From: PALSA-612 sp035652235 | Lineage (GTDB): Bacteria; Actinomycetota; Thermoleophilia; Gaiellales; Gaiellaceae | Direction of reading: 5' to 3' | DNA: 64,000 nt | NCBI GenBank assembly: GCA_035652235.1 | Contig: DASREE010000017.1 | Location: forward strand, 127,343-191,342 | Shown here: piece by piece, positions 35,581 through 48,581 of the stretch | Layout of the letters: every line of letters begins with the position of its first letter | Position numbering within the stretch: position 1 is the first letter of the stretch | The notes under the pieces: model-generated | The model's input: the letters and a program-made list of their open reading frames with translations, nothing else | Told to the model about the DNA's origin: nothing | Databases searched by the model: none | Position numbers and translations under genes: made by a program

Positions 35581-36085
35581 GGCGCTCGGGCAGGTCCTCG
35601 GGGTAGTCGACGTCGCCGGGCGCGCCGAGGTCGTCGCAGGGTACGAGCACCGGCGTGAGCGCACGTGCGCCCTCGTCCGGTACCGACGCCCACGCGGCGC
35701 GGGCGAGCAGCACCGGGTGCCCGCGGACGCCGCCGTAGCTCGCGGCGAAAACGTCGTCGCCGCGCGCGCGCCAGGCCTCGACCACCCGGTCGATCGCCGC
35801 CGGCGCCACCTCGGGGCCGTCGGCGAGCAGGACGACGGCCGCCTCGGTCTCGGGCGGCAGGGCGGCGAGGCCGCAGCGCAGCGACGCCCCCGGGCCGAGC
35901 TCCCACTCCGGGCAGGAGACGACCGGCGCCTCGGCCTCGAGCTCGTACGCGCCCGCGACGACGACCACCGCGCCGAGCTCGCGGCTCGCGCGCGCCCGGG
36001 CGACCACCTCGTCGACCAGCAGCCGCTGCTTGGGGCTGCCGAAGCGGGTCGCCGCCCCGGCGGCGAGCACGACGGCCGCGATCAC
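35564..36085 (-). CDS. MobA/MocA-like nucleotidyltransferase
   Basis: A 173-residue NTP transferase. The N-terminal loop VVLAAGAATRFGSPKQRLLV is the LAAG-x3-RFG-x-pK motif of MobA/MocA enzymes; the metal-binding Asp is in VVLLADGPEV, and the GVRGHPVLL motif is in place. Such enzymes add CMP or GMP to molybdopterin. This fits the formate-dehydrogenase-like molybdoenzyme in the window, but IspD-like or other roles cannot be excluded. The GTG 36085 overlaps the cyclophilin stop as GTGA. Confidence 0.82.
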   Translation of the reverse strand: MIAAVVLAAGAATRFGSPKQRLLVDEVVARARASRELGAVVVVAGAYELEAEAPVVSCPEWELGPGASLRCGLAALPPETEAAVVLLADGPEVAPAAIDRVVEAWRARGDDVFAASYGGVRGHPVLLARAAWASVPDEGARALTPVLVPCDDLGAPGDVDYPEDLPERLRAES

Positions 36086-36735
36086 GAGCTCGAGACGAGG
36101 ACGCGCCGGAGCACGACGAGCCGCGTCGGCCGACCGGTCGGATCGCTCCGGTTGCCGAAGCGGCCGATCAGGTCGACGACGGCGATCCCCTCGACCACCC
36201 TGCCGAGTACGGCGTAGTCCGGCGGCAGCTGCGCGTCCCGAGCCGTGACGACGAAGAACTGGCTACCGGAGGTGCCGGCGGGCTCGATCGCCGTCTTCGC
36301 CATCGCGACGACGCCGTGCCCGTAGACGACGTGGGCGGGCGGGCGGTCGCGGACGGAGTAGCCGGGGCCTCCCAAGCCGGAGCCGGTCGGGTCGCCGCCC
36401 TGGATGACGAAGCCCGGGACGATGCGATGGAAGATGGTGTCGTCGTAGAAGCCTCGCCGTGCCAGGAACACGAACGAGGCGGTGGTGCGCGGCGAGTCGC
36501 GCACGTCGAGCCGGACGGCGAAGGAGCCGCAGGTGGTGACGAAGGTCGCCGTCCAGCGCCTGCGTGCGTCGAGACGGGTTGCGGGAGGCATCAGCCGCGG
36601 CGTCGCGCGTCTCGTCGGCGGCGTCGTTCTCGCGCACGAGGGCCGGCCCGCGCCGGCGCCGGCGCCGGCCGCAGCGAGCGCGGCGGCGGTCGCGAGCGCG
36701 AGCAGCACGGCGAGCCTCGTCGCCCTGGGGGCCAT
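36082..36735 (-). CDS. exported cyclophilin-type peptidyl-prolyl isomerase
   Basis: A 217-residue protein. An N-terminal signal-like segment (about 7-27) is followed by a basic linker, then the cyclophilin domain. Core motifs are FHRIVPGFVIQGGDPTG, AMAKT and SQFFV; the active-site Arg is in the first. The domain starts at TFVTTCGSFAVRL. It is coupled to the preceding amidohydrolase gene, whose stop lies two bases before its ATG, and to the following MobA-like gene. Protein folding at the cell surface is the expected role. Confidence 0.93.
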   Translation of the reverse strand: MAPRATRLAVLLALATAAALAAAGAGAGAGRPSCARTTPPTRRATPRLMPPATRLDARRRWTATFVTTCGSFAVRLDVRDSPRTTASFVFLARRGFYDDTIFHRIVPGFVIQGGDPTGSGLGGPGYSVRDRPPAHVVYGHGVVAMAKTAIEPAGTSGSQFFVVTARDAQLPPDYAVLGRVVEGIAVVDLIGRFGNRSDPTGRPTRLVVLRRVLVSSS

Positions 36736-36737
36736 CG

Positions 36738-37955
36738 TCAGGGCGTCCCGGCTCGCACCGTGGACGTCACCCGGCCGTTTGCCGCGGGCGGTGGCTCGGC
36801 GAGCACGAGCGGGGCCGTCACCGCGACGACGTCGGCCAGGTGGAGCAGCCTGAGCGTGAGCCGGGCAGCCCGTAGACGCTCGTCGGCGTCCTCGAGCTTG
36901 CCGAGCTCGCGCCACAGCCCCTGCGCCGCCTGGAGCACCTCGGCGATACGCTCGAGCTCTGCGCCCCAGCCGTCGCTCTCCGCGCAGGTGTTGAGCGCGA
37001 GGCCGAGGATCCCGAACGTGTCGGCCTGGCGCAGCCAGAGCAGCCCCGTCGCCATCGACAGGTAGCCGTGGAGGCGGGCGAAGACGAGCGGCTGCGTGAT
37101 CGTCGCCGCCCCCGCGGGCCGTGTCGGCTGGACGGGCGGCAGGCCGTCCGCGATGCGGCGTGCGGTACCCGAGAGGATGGCGCGGAGCTGCTGCTCGCTG
37201 AGCCCGGCGGCGCGCGCCGTGCGGGTGGCGAGGAGGAGCGAGTTCGGCTGCTGCCCGTAGGGATAGTCCGAGGCGTAGACGATCTGCTCGGGCGGAACCC
37301 GGCGGTAGCAGTCGAGGAGGTCGACGGCGCTCCACACGGAGGTGTCGAAGAAGACGCCGGCCGTGCCCGCGAAGGCGTGCGCGAGCCCGGCCAGGTCGGC
37401 GATCCCGGCGTGCGCGATGATCAGCTGGGCGTCGGGGTAGGCCTCGACGAGGCGGCGCAGGTCGGGGGCGATCGGGGGCAGCCCCCGACCGCCGTGGATG
37501 AGGATCGGCACCCGCCGCTCCGCGGCGACGGCGAAGATGGGCGCCAGCCGCTCGTCGTTCAGCAGGAAGCCCTGCGCGCGCGGATGCAGCTTGATTCCCC
37601 GCGCGCCGCGGTCGAGGCAGCGCTCGGCCTCCTCGACCGGCTGCTCGGCGAGGTCGAGGCGGGCGAAGGGAACGAGCCGGCCGCCGGAGCGCTCCGCGGC
37701 GGCGAGCGTCCGGTCGTTCGCCGCGCGGAAGGCCGGGTGGCGGTCGGGCTCGTCCAGGCAGAACATGAACGCGCGCGAGATGCCGTAGGTGTCCATGACG
37801 TCGAGCAGCTCGTCGAAGCGCCCCTTCATCCCGTCGATGTCGTCGCCGAGATGGACGTGCGCGTCGACGACGTCGGCGTCCGCCGGGAGCTCCCGCCGGA
37901 GCTCCTCCTCCCAGAACGCGCTCACCTCGAGCGCCCGCTCGAACGCCGCCCGCAT
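36738..37955 (-). CDS. amidohydrolase-family metal-dependent hydrolase
   Basis: A 405-residue protein of the amidohydrolase_2 type. Metal and active-site motifs are VDAHVHLGDD near residue 31, GIKLHPRAQG near residue 119, ILIHGG, LIIAHAGIA and YASDYPYG. An extra C-terminal helical part of ~130 residues follows the barrel, which is longer than usual for this family. TACAGT lies eight bases before the ATG. Substrates of the family include aromatic carboxylates and lactones; none can be chosen. Confidence 0.88.
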   Translation of the reverse strand: MRAAFERALEVSAFWEEELRRELPADADVVDAHVHLGDDIDGMKGRFDELLDVMDTYGISRAFMFCLDEPDRHPAFRAANDRTLAAAERSGGRLVPFARLDLAEQPVEEAERCLDRGARGIKLHPRAQGFLLNDERLAPIFAVAAERRVPILIHGGRGLPPIAPDLRRLVEAYPDAQLIIAHAGIADLAGLAHAFAGTAGVFFDTSVWSAVDLLDCYRRVPPEQIVYASDYPYGQQPNSLLLATRTARAAGLSEQQLRAILSGTARRIADGLPPVQPTRPAGAATITQPLVFARLHGYLSMATGLLWLRQADTFGILGLALNTCAESDGWGAELERIAEVLQAAQGLWRELGKLEDADERLRAARLTLRLLHLADVVAVTAPLVLAEPPPAANGRVTSTVRAGTP

Positions 37956-38201
37956 CGGGGCTCACTGTAGCCGCCGCGTCTCCCGCCCTCTGCGGACGTG
38001 CGCGTCCTCCGTCTGCTGCGCGCGGGCGAGCGCGTCGCCGCGGCCGCGCCGTTCGCCTTTTCGCACCGACCCGTCACCCACGCGTGCGAGGTTCGCCGCT
38101 ACGCTCGACAGCGGGAGGAGGCGCGGGGTGGCCCCGACCGGCGGCGGGGCCGTCGCGGACACGCGACGCCCCGCGCAGCCCACCGACTACGATTCCCGGC
38201 C

Positions 38202-39334
38202 GTGACGAACGTCCTCGTCTACGGCGACACGATGCGCTCGCCCGAGCTTCGCCACGAGGTTCCGGTGCCGGTCCCCGACCCCTTCCTGTACGCGGAGCTC
38301 GACGGCGCCCGCCACGTGTTCGTGGGAGCGCTCGAGGTGTCGCGGATCCGGGAGCTCGGCAGCGTCGAGGTGACGCCGTACGAGGACATCGGCTGGGACG
38401 GCCTGATCGCACAGGGCGTCCACCGTGAGGATCTCTTCCTGCCGCTCGTCGCCAACGCCTGCCGCCGGCTCGGCATCAGGAGCGCGGTCGTGCCGCGCAG
38501 CTTCCCGCTCGCGCTCGCCGACCACCTGCGCGGCGAGGGCGTCGAGTTGACGCCCGACCGGGAGCTCTTCGCGCGGCGCCGGCGCGTGAAGACGCCGGTC
38601 GAGCTCGAGGGGATCCGGCGCGCGCAGCGCGCGTGCGAGCGGGCGATGGACGCCGCGCGCGAGCTCCTGCGCGAGGCCCGGCCGAACGGCGCCGGTCTCA
38701 CGGTCGACGGCAGGCCGCTCACCTCGGAGACGCTGCGGCGGCGGATCTCCGAGGTGTTCACGGAGCACGACGTGCTCGCGGACGAGTTCATCGTCTCGCA
38801 CGGCGCCCAGAGCGCCGTCGGCCACGAGATGGGATCCGGCCCGATCGCCGCCGGGGAGCCGATCGTCATCGACCTGTGGCCGCGCGACCGGGCGACCGCG
38901 TGTCATGCGGACATGACCCGCACCTACGTCGTCGGCGAGCCTCCGGCCGAGCTCGTCGACTACCAGCGCCTCTGCCTGGAGGCGCTCGAGCGGGCGGTGC
39001 GGGCCATCCGCCCGGGCGTCCCCGGTCGCGACGTGTACGTCGACACGTGCGAGCTGTTCGAGTCGTACGGCTACCGCACGCAGCTCTCCAAGCAGCCGGG
39101 CGAGGTGCTCGACGAGGGCTTCTTCCACGGTCTCGGCCACGGCGTCGGGCTGGAGGTGCACGAGGAGCCGGGTCTCGGCATCGCGAGCCGCGACCCGCTC
39201 GTGGCCGGAGACGTGGTCACCATCGAGCCCGGCCTGTACCGGCCGGGGTTCGGCGGCTGCCGGCTCGAGGACCTCGTGCTCGTGACCGAGGACGGCGCCG
39301 AGAACCTGACCGCATACCCGTACGATCTGACGCC

Positions 39335-39338
<4 letters not shown>
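38202..39338 (+). CDS. M24-family metallopeptidase (Xaa-Pro dipeptidase-like)
   Basis: A 378-residue protein. The creatinase-like N-terminal domain ends near residue 145. The pita-bread catalytic domain carries the metal ligands in VIDLWPRDRATACHADMTRTYV, HGLGHGVGLEVHE, TIEPGLY and GGCRLEDLVLV. GTG 38202 was chosen because it follows a TACGAT box by eight bases and the domain starts there. The stop overlaps the acetyl-CoA synthetase gene as GTGA, so the two are co-translated, an unusual pairing. Confidence 0.92.
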
Positions 39339-41293
<1,955 letters not shown>

Positions 41294-41627
41294 CCCTCCT
41301 GCGCTCACGGCTGCCGGCTCGCAGGCGGCCCGGCGCCACAGGCCGCCTCAGCGCGTCACCGCCGTGAACGTCCGGGTCGAGCCGGGCGCCCCGGCGAGCC
41401 GTGTTCGCTCGGCCCCGGTTTCGGCCGTAGGGCTCGCGGTCGCGGTTGCGTCCGTCCGGCGAGGGTGGGAGGATCGACGTCGGCGCCCGGGTCGAAAGCA
41501 CTCTGACGGGCGGAGCCGGAAGGTGCTAGCTGACGGCCCGCCGACCAGGGGCACCGATGCAAACCGTCAGGCCGAAGCCCTCAGGGTTCGGCCTGCCCTT
41601 CGCCGCCGGCCGCGGGGCCGGGCGCCG
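41294..41627. other. intergenic region between converging acsA and M16 peptidase genes
   Basis: This 334-base stretch contains a clear hairpin at 41568-41595 (listed separately) and GC-rich sequence. Open frames of up to about 110 codons cross it on both strands but are Arg/Pro-rich and lack start signals or recognisable motifs, so none is called. No RNA gene is recognised. Confidence 0.5.
41568..41595. terminator. bidirectional hairpin between converging genes
   Basis: CAGGCCGAA (41568-41576) and TTCGGCCTG (41587-41595) form a perfect nine-base stem. The inner CCCT/AGGG pairs extend it, leaving a tiny loop. It lies between converging acsA and the M16 peptidase gene, so it can stop transcription from both sides. 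Confidence 0.7.
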
Positions 41628-42890
41628 CTACGAGAGCAGCCGCTCGAAGCGGTCGGCGTCGTCGAACGGTCCGATCACCGCCAGCCGCAGCGACTCGTCA
41701 CGGACGAGGTCGGACGCCACCCGCAGGACGTCCTCCGCGCTGACCGCGTCCAGGCCGGCCAGCACCTCCGCCGGCTCGGCGGCGCGGCCCTCGAGCACCT
41801 CGCGGCGCAGGCCGAACGTGTTCGTCCCCTGCGGGCTCTCGAGGGAGAGGACGAAGCGCCCTTTGGCGTAGGCGCGCGCCTTCTCGAGCTCGTCGGCCGG
41901 CACCGGCTCCGCCGCAACCTTGCGCAGCTCGCCGGCGATCGTCGTCACGGCCTCGTCGATGCGCTTGATGTCCACCCCGGCCTGCGCGAACAGCGTGCCC
42001 GTGTCGGTGTAGCTCTGGTTGGCGGCGAAGACGTAGTAGGCGAGCCCGCGCCGCTCGCGCACCTCGGTGAACAGGCGCGACGACATGCCGCCGCCGAGCA
42101 CGACGCGGAGCAGCTCGAGGGCGTAGCGGTCGGGATGCACGAGCGGGTAGCTGGCGACGCCCATGCACAGGTGCGCCTGGTCGGAAGCCTTCGTGTGCAC
42201 CTTGACGCGGCTGTCGTTCACCACCGCCGCCCGCTCCGGCTCGCCCGACTCGGCCGGGGGGAGGTCGCCGAGCAGCGCCTCGATCCGCTCCATGAGCCCC
42301 TCGCCGAGGTTGCCGGCCACCCCGACGACCATGCGGGCGGGCGTGTACCAGCGGCCCAGGTACTCCATGAACGTGTCGCGCGTCGCCGCCTGGATCGTCT
42401 CCTTCCTGCCGATGATCTCGCGGCCGAGCGGCTGGTCCCCGTACACGAGGTGGTCGTAGACCGAGCCGATGTAGTCGCGGGGCGTGTCGACGTACATGTT
42501 CAGCTCCTCGACGATGACGCCCTTCTCGCGCTCGATCTCCTCGGCGTCGAACTTCGAGTGACGGAGCATGTCCGTGAGGACGTCGAGCGCCACGTCCCGG
42601 TACTCCGTCGCGCAGCGCACGTAGTAGCCCGTGTACTCCTTGCCGGTGAAGGCGTTGAACTCTCCGCCGATCGAGTCGATCTCGGCCGAGATGTCGCGCG
42701 CCGACGGGCGCCGCTCCGTACCCTTGAAGAACATGTGCTCGGCGAAGTGCGCGATCCCGCTCGCTTCCGGCCTCTCGTAGCGGGAGCCGGCGGCGAGCAT
42801 GACGAAGCAGGAGACGGACTGAGCCTGCGGCATCGGGGCGGTGAGCACCCGCAGCCCGTTGGCGAGCGTCTGGCGTTCGAAGGTGGGCAT
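41628..42890 (-). CDS. M16-family zinc peptidase
   Basis: A 420-residue insulinase/pitrilysin-type peptidase of the short, PqqL/YmxG class. The inverted zinc motif is HFAEHMFFKG near residue 45, and the third ligand Glu lies about 75 residues later in EELNMYVDTPRDY. The C-terminal half is a second M16 fold with the R-Y pair in GMSSRLFTEVRERRGLAYYV. TAGCAT lies seven bases before the ATG. It is not next to pnp, where homologous genes often sit in actinobacteria. Confidence 0.93.
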   Translation of the reverse strand: MPTFERQTLANGLRVLTAPMPQAQSVSCFVMLAAGSRYERPEASGIAHFAEHMFFKGTERRPSARDISAEIDSIGGEFNAFTGKEYTGYYVRCATEYRDVALDVLTDMLRHSKFDAEEIEREKGVIVEELNMYVDTPRDYIGSVYDHLVYGDQPLGREIIGRKETIQAATRDTFMEYLGRWYTPARMVVGVAGNLGEGLMERIEALLGDLPPAESGEPERAAVVNDSRVKVHTKASDQAHLCMGVASYPLVHPDRYALELLRVVLGGGMSSRLFTEVRERRGLAYYVFAANQSYTDTGTLFAQAGVDIKRIDEAVTTIAGELRKVAAEPVPADELEKARAYAKGRFVLSLESPQGTNTFGLRREVLEGRAAEPAEVLAGLDAVSAEDVLRVASDLVRDESLRLAVIGPFDDADRFERLLS

Positions 42891-42951
42891 GCGCCTGATG
42901 CTAGCCGCGCCGCTCCCGGCGCTCGGCAGGGCACCGCGCGGCGGCGCGGCG

Positions 42952-44130
42952 CTACTCGAGCCGGGCGAGCTCGTCGAGCAGGCGGTCGACCTCGTCCGCC
43001 GTGTTGTAGTGGACGATGCCGACGCGGACGGCGCCGTCGTCGAGCCCGAGCCGCCTCATCACCTCGAGCGCGTAGTAGTTGCCGTGCCAGACGGCGAACC
43101 CGCGCTCGCCGAGGCGAGCGGCGGCCTCGGCGGGACGGACGCCGTGCACGCGGAAGGCGAACGTGGGCACACGCCCCTCCATCGTCGGGAGCCCGTACAG
43201 CCGGCAGGTCGCCGGCAGCCCGTCCAGGAAACGCTGCCCGAGCGCCGTCTCCCAGGCGACGATCGCGTCCCAGCCGATGGATTCGATGTACACCACCGCC
43301 GCAATGAAGCCAGCCAACAACTCGAAAGGCTGTGTTCCCGTCTCGAACCGATGACCCAACGGCTCGTCGGATTGCGGCCTCACCTTGTACGGTCGCCACC
43401 GCTCCGCGACCTCCCTCCTCACGTACGCGAGCCCCAGGTGCGGCCCGAAGAACTTGTACGGCGAGCAGACGAGCACGTCGACGTCGAACGCGCGGACGTC
43501 GGTCGGCCGGTGCGGGGCGTAGTGGACGGCGTCCGCCCAGGCGAGCGCCCCGGCGGCGTGCGCGAGCTCGGCGATCCGCCTCGCGTCCGTCAGCGTGCCG
43601 ACGGCGTTCGAGGCGAGCGGGAAGGCAACGACGCGCGTCCGCTCCGACAGGAGGCTTGCGAGGTCGTCCAGGTCGAGCGTGCAGTCGTCCCGGATGTCCG
43701 CGTGGCGAACGACGAGGCCACGGTCGTGCGCGAGCTCGAGCCACGGCGACACGTTGGCGTCGTGGTCGAGCCGCGTGACCACGATCTCGTCTCCCGGCCG
43801 GAAGGCGCGGCCGGCCGTCCGTGAGAGCGCGAAGTTGAGCGTCGTCATGTTCGGCCCGAACACGATCTCCTCCGCCGAGCTGCCGAGGAAGCGGCCGGCG
43901 GTGGCGCGCGCCCGCTCGAGCAGGGCCTCGGTCCGCCGGCTCGTCTCGTACGGCCCGCTCACGTTCGCGTTCGAGTCGCGCAGGTAGGCGGCGATCGCGT
44001 CGACGACCGAGTCCGGCACCTGCGTGCCGCCCGGGCCGTCGAAGAAGGCGAGGTCGCGCGCGAGCGCCGAGAAGCGGCGACGCGCGCCGTCGAGGTCGAA
44101 CGGCGGCGTGACCGGGGAGGCGACTGGCAT
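42952..44130 (-). CDS. cysteine desulfurase-like PLP enzyme (class V aminotransferase)
   Basis: A 392-residue PLP enzyme of the TIGR01976-like cysteine desulfurase group. The PLP lysine is in SPYKFFGPHLGL near residue 210, the Asp/His pair in AWADAVHYAPH, and the N-terminal FFDGPGGTQVP is typical. The Cys loop of true desulfurases is not evident in the C-terminus, so activity may differ. A TACGGT box with six-base spacing precedes the ATG on its strand. No Fe-S assembly genes neighbour it. A selenocysteine-lyase role is conceivable given selD but not shown. Confidence 0.88.
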   Translation of the reverse strand: MPVASPVTPPFDLDGARRRFSALARDLAFFDGPGGTQVPDSVVDAIAAYLRDSNANVSGPYETSRRTEALLERARATAGRFLGSSAEEIVFGPNMTTLNFALSRTAGRAFRPGDEIVVTRLDHDANVSPWLELAHDRGLVVRHADIRDDCTLDLDDLASLLSERTRVVAFPLASNAVGTLTDARRIAELAHAAGALAWADAVHYAPHRPTDVRAFDVDVLVCSPYKFFGPHLGLAYVRREVAERWRPYKVRPQSDEPLGHRFETGTQPFELLAGFIAAVVYIESIGWDAIVAWETALGQRFLDGLPATCRLYGLPTMEGRVPTFAFRVHGVRPAEAAARLGERGFAVWHGNYYALEVMRRLGLDDGAVRVGIVHYNTADEVDRLLDELARLE

Positions 44131-44136
44131 CGTCCA

Positions 44137-44142
44137 ACCGTA
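44137..44142 (-). promoter_or_regulatory. -10 box (TACGGT) for the desulfurase-like gene
   Basis: On the minus strand TACGGT is followed by six bases and the ATG at 44130. On the plus strand a second TACGGT lies seven bases before ATG 44179, so both divergent genes look leaderless. Confidence 0.45.
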
Positions 44143-44178
44143 CCGATGTCATCCGGGCCGCGGGGTACGGTGCCGCAC

Positions 44179-44379
44179 ATGAACAGGCTGCGGCCGCTGA
44201 GCGAGACCGACTGCTACACCCGCCTCTACGGCCAGCGCGACCCGACGGTCACGATCGTCTCGAGGCAGCCGCGGCGCCGCGAGCGGCCCATGCCGTCCGG
44301 CGAGGAGCTTCGGCAGGCGCTGTCCGAGCGGCTGGATCGCAGGGACCCGCCCGCTCCGCTCGACGCAGAAGCCGCATAG
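44179..44379 (+). CDS. small hypothetical protein
   Basis: A 66-residue basic, hydrophilic protein. It starts at ATG 44179 behind a TACGGT box with a seven-base spacer and ends at TAG 44377-44379, 18 bases before a hairpin. The N-terminal half (LSETDCYTRLYGQRDPTVTIV) has varied composition unlike a random high-GC frame; the rest is charged. It has no membrane segment, and no family is recognised. It is divergent from the desulfurase-like gene. Confidence 0.5.
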   Translation: MNRLRPLSETDCYTRLYGQRDPTVTIVSRQPRRRERPMPSGEELRQALSERLDRRDPPAPLDAEAA

Positions 44380-44684
44380 CCGTGGCTGGCTGCGCCCGGG
44401 GCAGCACGTGTCTGCCCCGCCTGCGTGGCGGCTGGGTGTCGATCGCCGGCGGTAGCGCGTGGCGTCTGCCGCCCGGCGGCGCTGGCCGGCGTACCCCACT
44501 GCCCGGCCGCTCGGGCGACGCCGGCTCCTCCTGAACCACCCCGCCGGGGCACCCCAGCCCACCACCCGCTGCGAGCATAGCGAGGAGGTGCGCGCCGGTG
44601 GGTGTCGAGAGCGTGCCGAAAGCGCGACGATGGGCCGCAAGCCCGCCCTGCGCGGCCGGGTCCCGGTGCGAGCTCGGCCTGCGC
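44380..44684. other. intergenic region with no recognised gene
   Basis: The region begins with a terminator-like hairpin (44398-44418). The rest is GC-rich and foldable, with open frames on both strands that are Arg/Pro/Ala-rich shadows. I compared it by eye with SRP RNA, RNase P RNA and cobalamin riboswitch cores and saw none. Confidence 0.45.
44398..44418 (+). terminator. hairpin after the small hypothetical gene
   Basis: GGGGCAG and CTGCCCC pair around a seven-base loop, 18 bases behind the stop at 44379. No T-run follows. Confidence 0.45.
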
Positions 44685-46400
44685 TCAGCCGCGCCAGCGG
44701 TTGGTGATCGGCGTGCGCCGGTCGCGTCCGAACGCACGCGGGCGGAGCTTCACCCCGGGTGGCGCCTGGCGCCGCTTGTACTCGGCCCGGTCGATGAGAT
44801 CCAGCGCGCGCTCGACCGCGTCGCGGTCGAACCCGCCGGACAGGAGCTCCTCGCGCGAGCGGTCGAGTTCGACGTACGCCTCGAGCACGGGGTCGAGGCG
44901 GGCATACGCGGGCAGGGAGTCCTCGTCGAGCTGGCCCGGCCGCAGCTCCGCGCTCGGCGCGCGCTCGATGATCGAGACGGGGATCAGCTCACGGCCGGCG
45001 CGCTCGTTCAGCCGCCGCGACAGGCGCCACACGTCGGTCTTGTACACGTCCTTGAGCAGCGCGAACCCTCCGGCCATGTCTCCGTACAGCGTCGCGTAGC
45101 CGACCGACAGCTCGGACTTGTTGCCGGTCGCCACGACGAGCCAGCCGAACTTGTTCGACAGCGCCATCAGCAGCGTCCCGCGAGCGCGTGCTTGGATGTT
45201 CTCCTCGGTCAAGTCGCGCTCCCGTCCCGCGAACACGGGCGCGAGCGTCGCCTCGAACGCCGCGACGATCTCGTCGATCGCCAGCTCGAGCAGGTCGGTG
45301 CCGATCGACGCAGCCAGCCGGCGCGCGTCACGCCGCGTCTCCTCGGACGTGAAGCGCGACGGCATCGACACGCAGTGGACACGGCCGTGGCCGAGCGCCT
45401 CGGCGGCGAGTGCCGCGGTCAAGGCCGAGTCGATGCCGCCGGAGAGGCCGATGACCACGTCGCGGAAGCCGTTCTTGTCGACGTAGTCGCGCAGCCCCAG
45501 CTCGAGCGCGAGCCGCATCTGCTCGAGGTCGTCGGCGAGCGGCGCCACCGTCGCCGCGGGCGCAGGGGCGGCAACGGGCGACGTCTCCAGCGACACGACC
45601 ACCGGCTCCGGCGGCTCCTCCAGCTCGCGTGCGAGCGCCCGGCGCCGGACGTCGCGCAGGCGGCGGCCGATGGCGACCGCCGGGTCGACGTCGACGACGA
45701 CGAGCGCCTCCTCGAAGCCCGGCGCGCGCGCCACCAGCATCCCCGCATCGTCCAGGACGAGCGAGTGGCCGTCGAACACCAGCTCGTCCTGGCCGCCGAC
45801 GGCGTTGCAGAAGGCGACGAAGGCGGCGCTGTCGCGCGCGCGCGCCGCGAACATCTCCTCCCGCTCGCGGTCCTTGCCGACGTGGAACGGCGACGCCGAG
45901 ATGTTGACGAGGAGCTGCGCGCCCGCGAGCGCGAGGTCGGTCGCCGGCGGGCCCGGCTGCCACATGTCCTCGCACACGGTCGGCCCGACGAGGACGTCGC
46001 CCAGCCGGAGCAAGACGAGCTCGCGGCTGGGAGCGAAGTAGCGGTCCTCGTCGAAGACGCCGTAGTTCGGCAGGAAGCGCTTGCGGTACATCGCCTTCAC
46101 CTCGCCGCCCGCGCACACTGCGCAGGCGTTGAACAGGTCGCCGTCGAAGTGCGGGACGCCGACGAGCGCCGCGAGCCCCTCCGTCGCCCGCGCGATCTCC
46201 CCGAGCGAGCGCGCCGCCGCCCGCAGGAAGCCGGGGCGGAGCAGGAGATCCTCGGGCGGGTAGCCGGTGACGGCGAGCTCCGGGAAGAGGACGAGCTCGG
46301 CGCCCGCCGCGCGAGCCTCGGCCAGGCGGGCGAGGATGCGCTCACGGTTGCCGTCGAGGTCGCCGACGGTCGTATCGATCTGCGCGAGAGCCAGCCGCAT
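44685..46400 (-). CDS. nadE: glutamine-hydrolysing NAD+ synthase
   Basis: A 571-residue two-domain enzyme. The N-terminal nitrilase-like glutaminase shows Glu in LFPELAVTGYPPEDLL, Lys in AMYRKRFLPNYGVFDED and Cys in GPTVCEDMW. The C-terminal synthetase has the ATP P-loop VIGLSGGIDSALT, plus ATGNKSELSVGYATLYGD. It converts nicotinate adenine dinucleotide to NAD+ using glutamine. The ATG is preceded by an inverted repeat overlapping the likely promoter. Length and motifs are complete. Confidence 0.97.
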   Translation of the reverse strand: MRLALAQIDTTVGDLDGNRERILARLAEARAAGAELVLFPELAVTGYPPEDLLLRPGFLRAAARSLGEIARATEGLAALVGVPHFDGDLFNACAVCAGGEVKAMYRKRFLPNYGVFDEDRYFAPSRELVLLRLGDVLVGPTVCEDMWQPGPPATDLALAGAQLLVNISASPFHVGKDREREEMFAARARDSAAFVAFCNAVGGQDELVFDGHSLVLDDAGMLVARAPGFEEALVVVDVDPAVAIGRRLRDVRRRALARELEEPPEPVVVSLETSPVAAPAPAATVAPLADDLEQMRLALELGLRDYVDKNGFRDVVIGLSGGIDSALTAALAAEALGHGRVHCVSMPSRFTSEETRRDARRLAASIGTDLLELAIDEIVAAFEATLAPVFAGRERDLTEENIQARARGTLLMALSNKFGWLVVATGNKSELSVGYATLYGDMAGGFALLKDVYKTDVWRLSRRLNERAGRELIPVSIIERAPSAELRPGQLDEDSLPAYARLDPVLEAYVELDRSREELLSGGFDRDAVERALDLIDRAEYKRRQAPPGVKLRPRAFGRDRRTPITNRWRG

Positions 46401-46402
46401 CA

Positions 46403-46429
46403 GAGTTTTAGCCTATCAGTCGAAAACTC
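46403..46429 (-). promoter_or_regulatory. inverted repeat over the nadE promoter
   Basis: GAGTTTT (46403-46409) and AAAACTC (46423-46429) are perfect seven-base arms spaced 20 bases centre to centre, two helical turns. A minus-strand TAGGCT box lies inside it, nine bases before ATG 46400. The arrangement fits a repressor that blocks the core promoter of a NAD biosynthesis gene; which regulator is unknown. Confidence 0.6.
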
Positions 46430-46474
46430 GTGGCAGCCGCGACCCGCCGCCGCCCGCCGTCGCAGGCTTCGAGC

Positions 46475-48418
<1,944 letters not shown>

Positions 48419-48462
48419 CGGCGCGCAGCCTAGACGAACCACGGAGCCTCGCGGGCTCGGCA

Positions 48463-48527
48463 GCCGTGACGACGGCACGAACCTAGTCGCTGCTAACTTC
48501 CCCGGAACGCTCGAGGGCCGTCACGGC
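48463..48527. repeat. long-spaced inverted repeat before the MFS operon
   Basis: GCCGTGACG (48463-48471) and CGTCACGGC (48519-48527) are nine-base inverted copies 56 bases apart, flanking a TAACTT box that could be the -10 of the MFS operon. They might be paired sites for the downstream TetR protein; spacing this wide makes the call tentative. Confidence 0.3.
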
Positions 48528-48581
48528 ACGGCGGCCCCGCTTCGGTTCGAGAGGAGCGAAGGAAGGAGAGGGAGGTCGCCC

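Noticed and set aside
41348..41554. Small minus-strand ORFs between acsA and the M16 peptidase
   Set aside because: They are Arg/Ser/Pro-rich, overlap each other in several frames, and lack start signals.
44380..44684. A structured RNA such as SRP RNA, RNase P RNA or a cobalamin riboswitch
   Set aside because: Core motifs of these RNAs were looked for by eye on both strands and not found; only a simple hairpin is clear.
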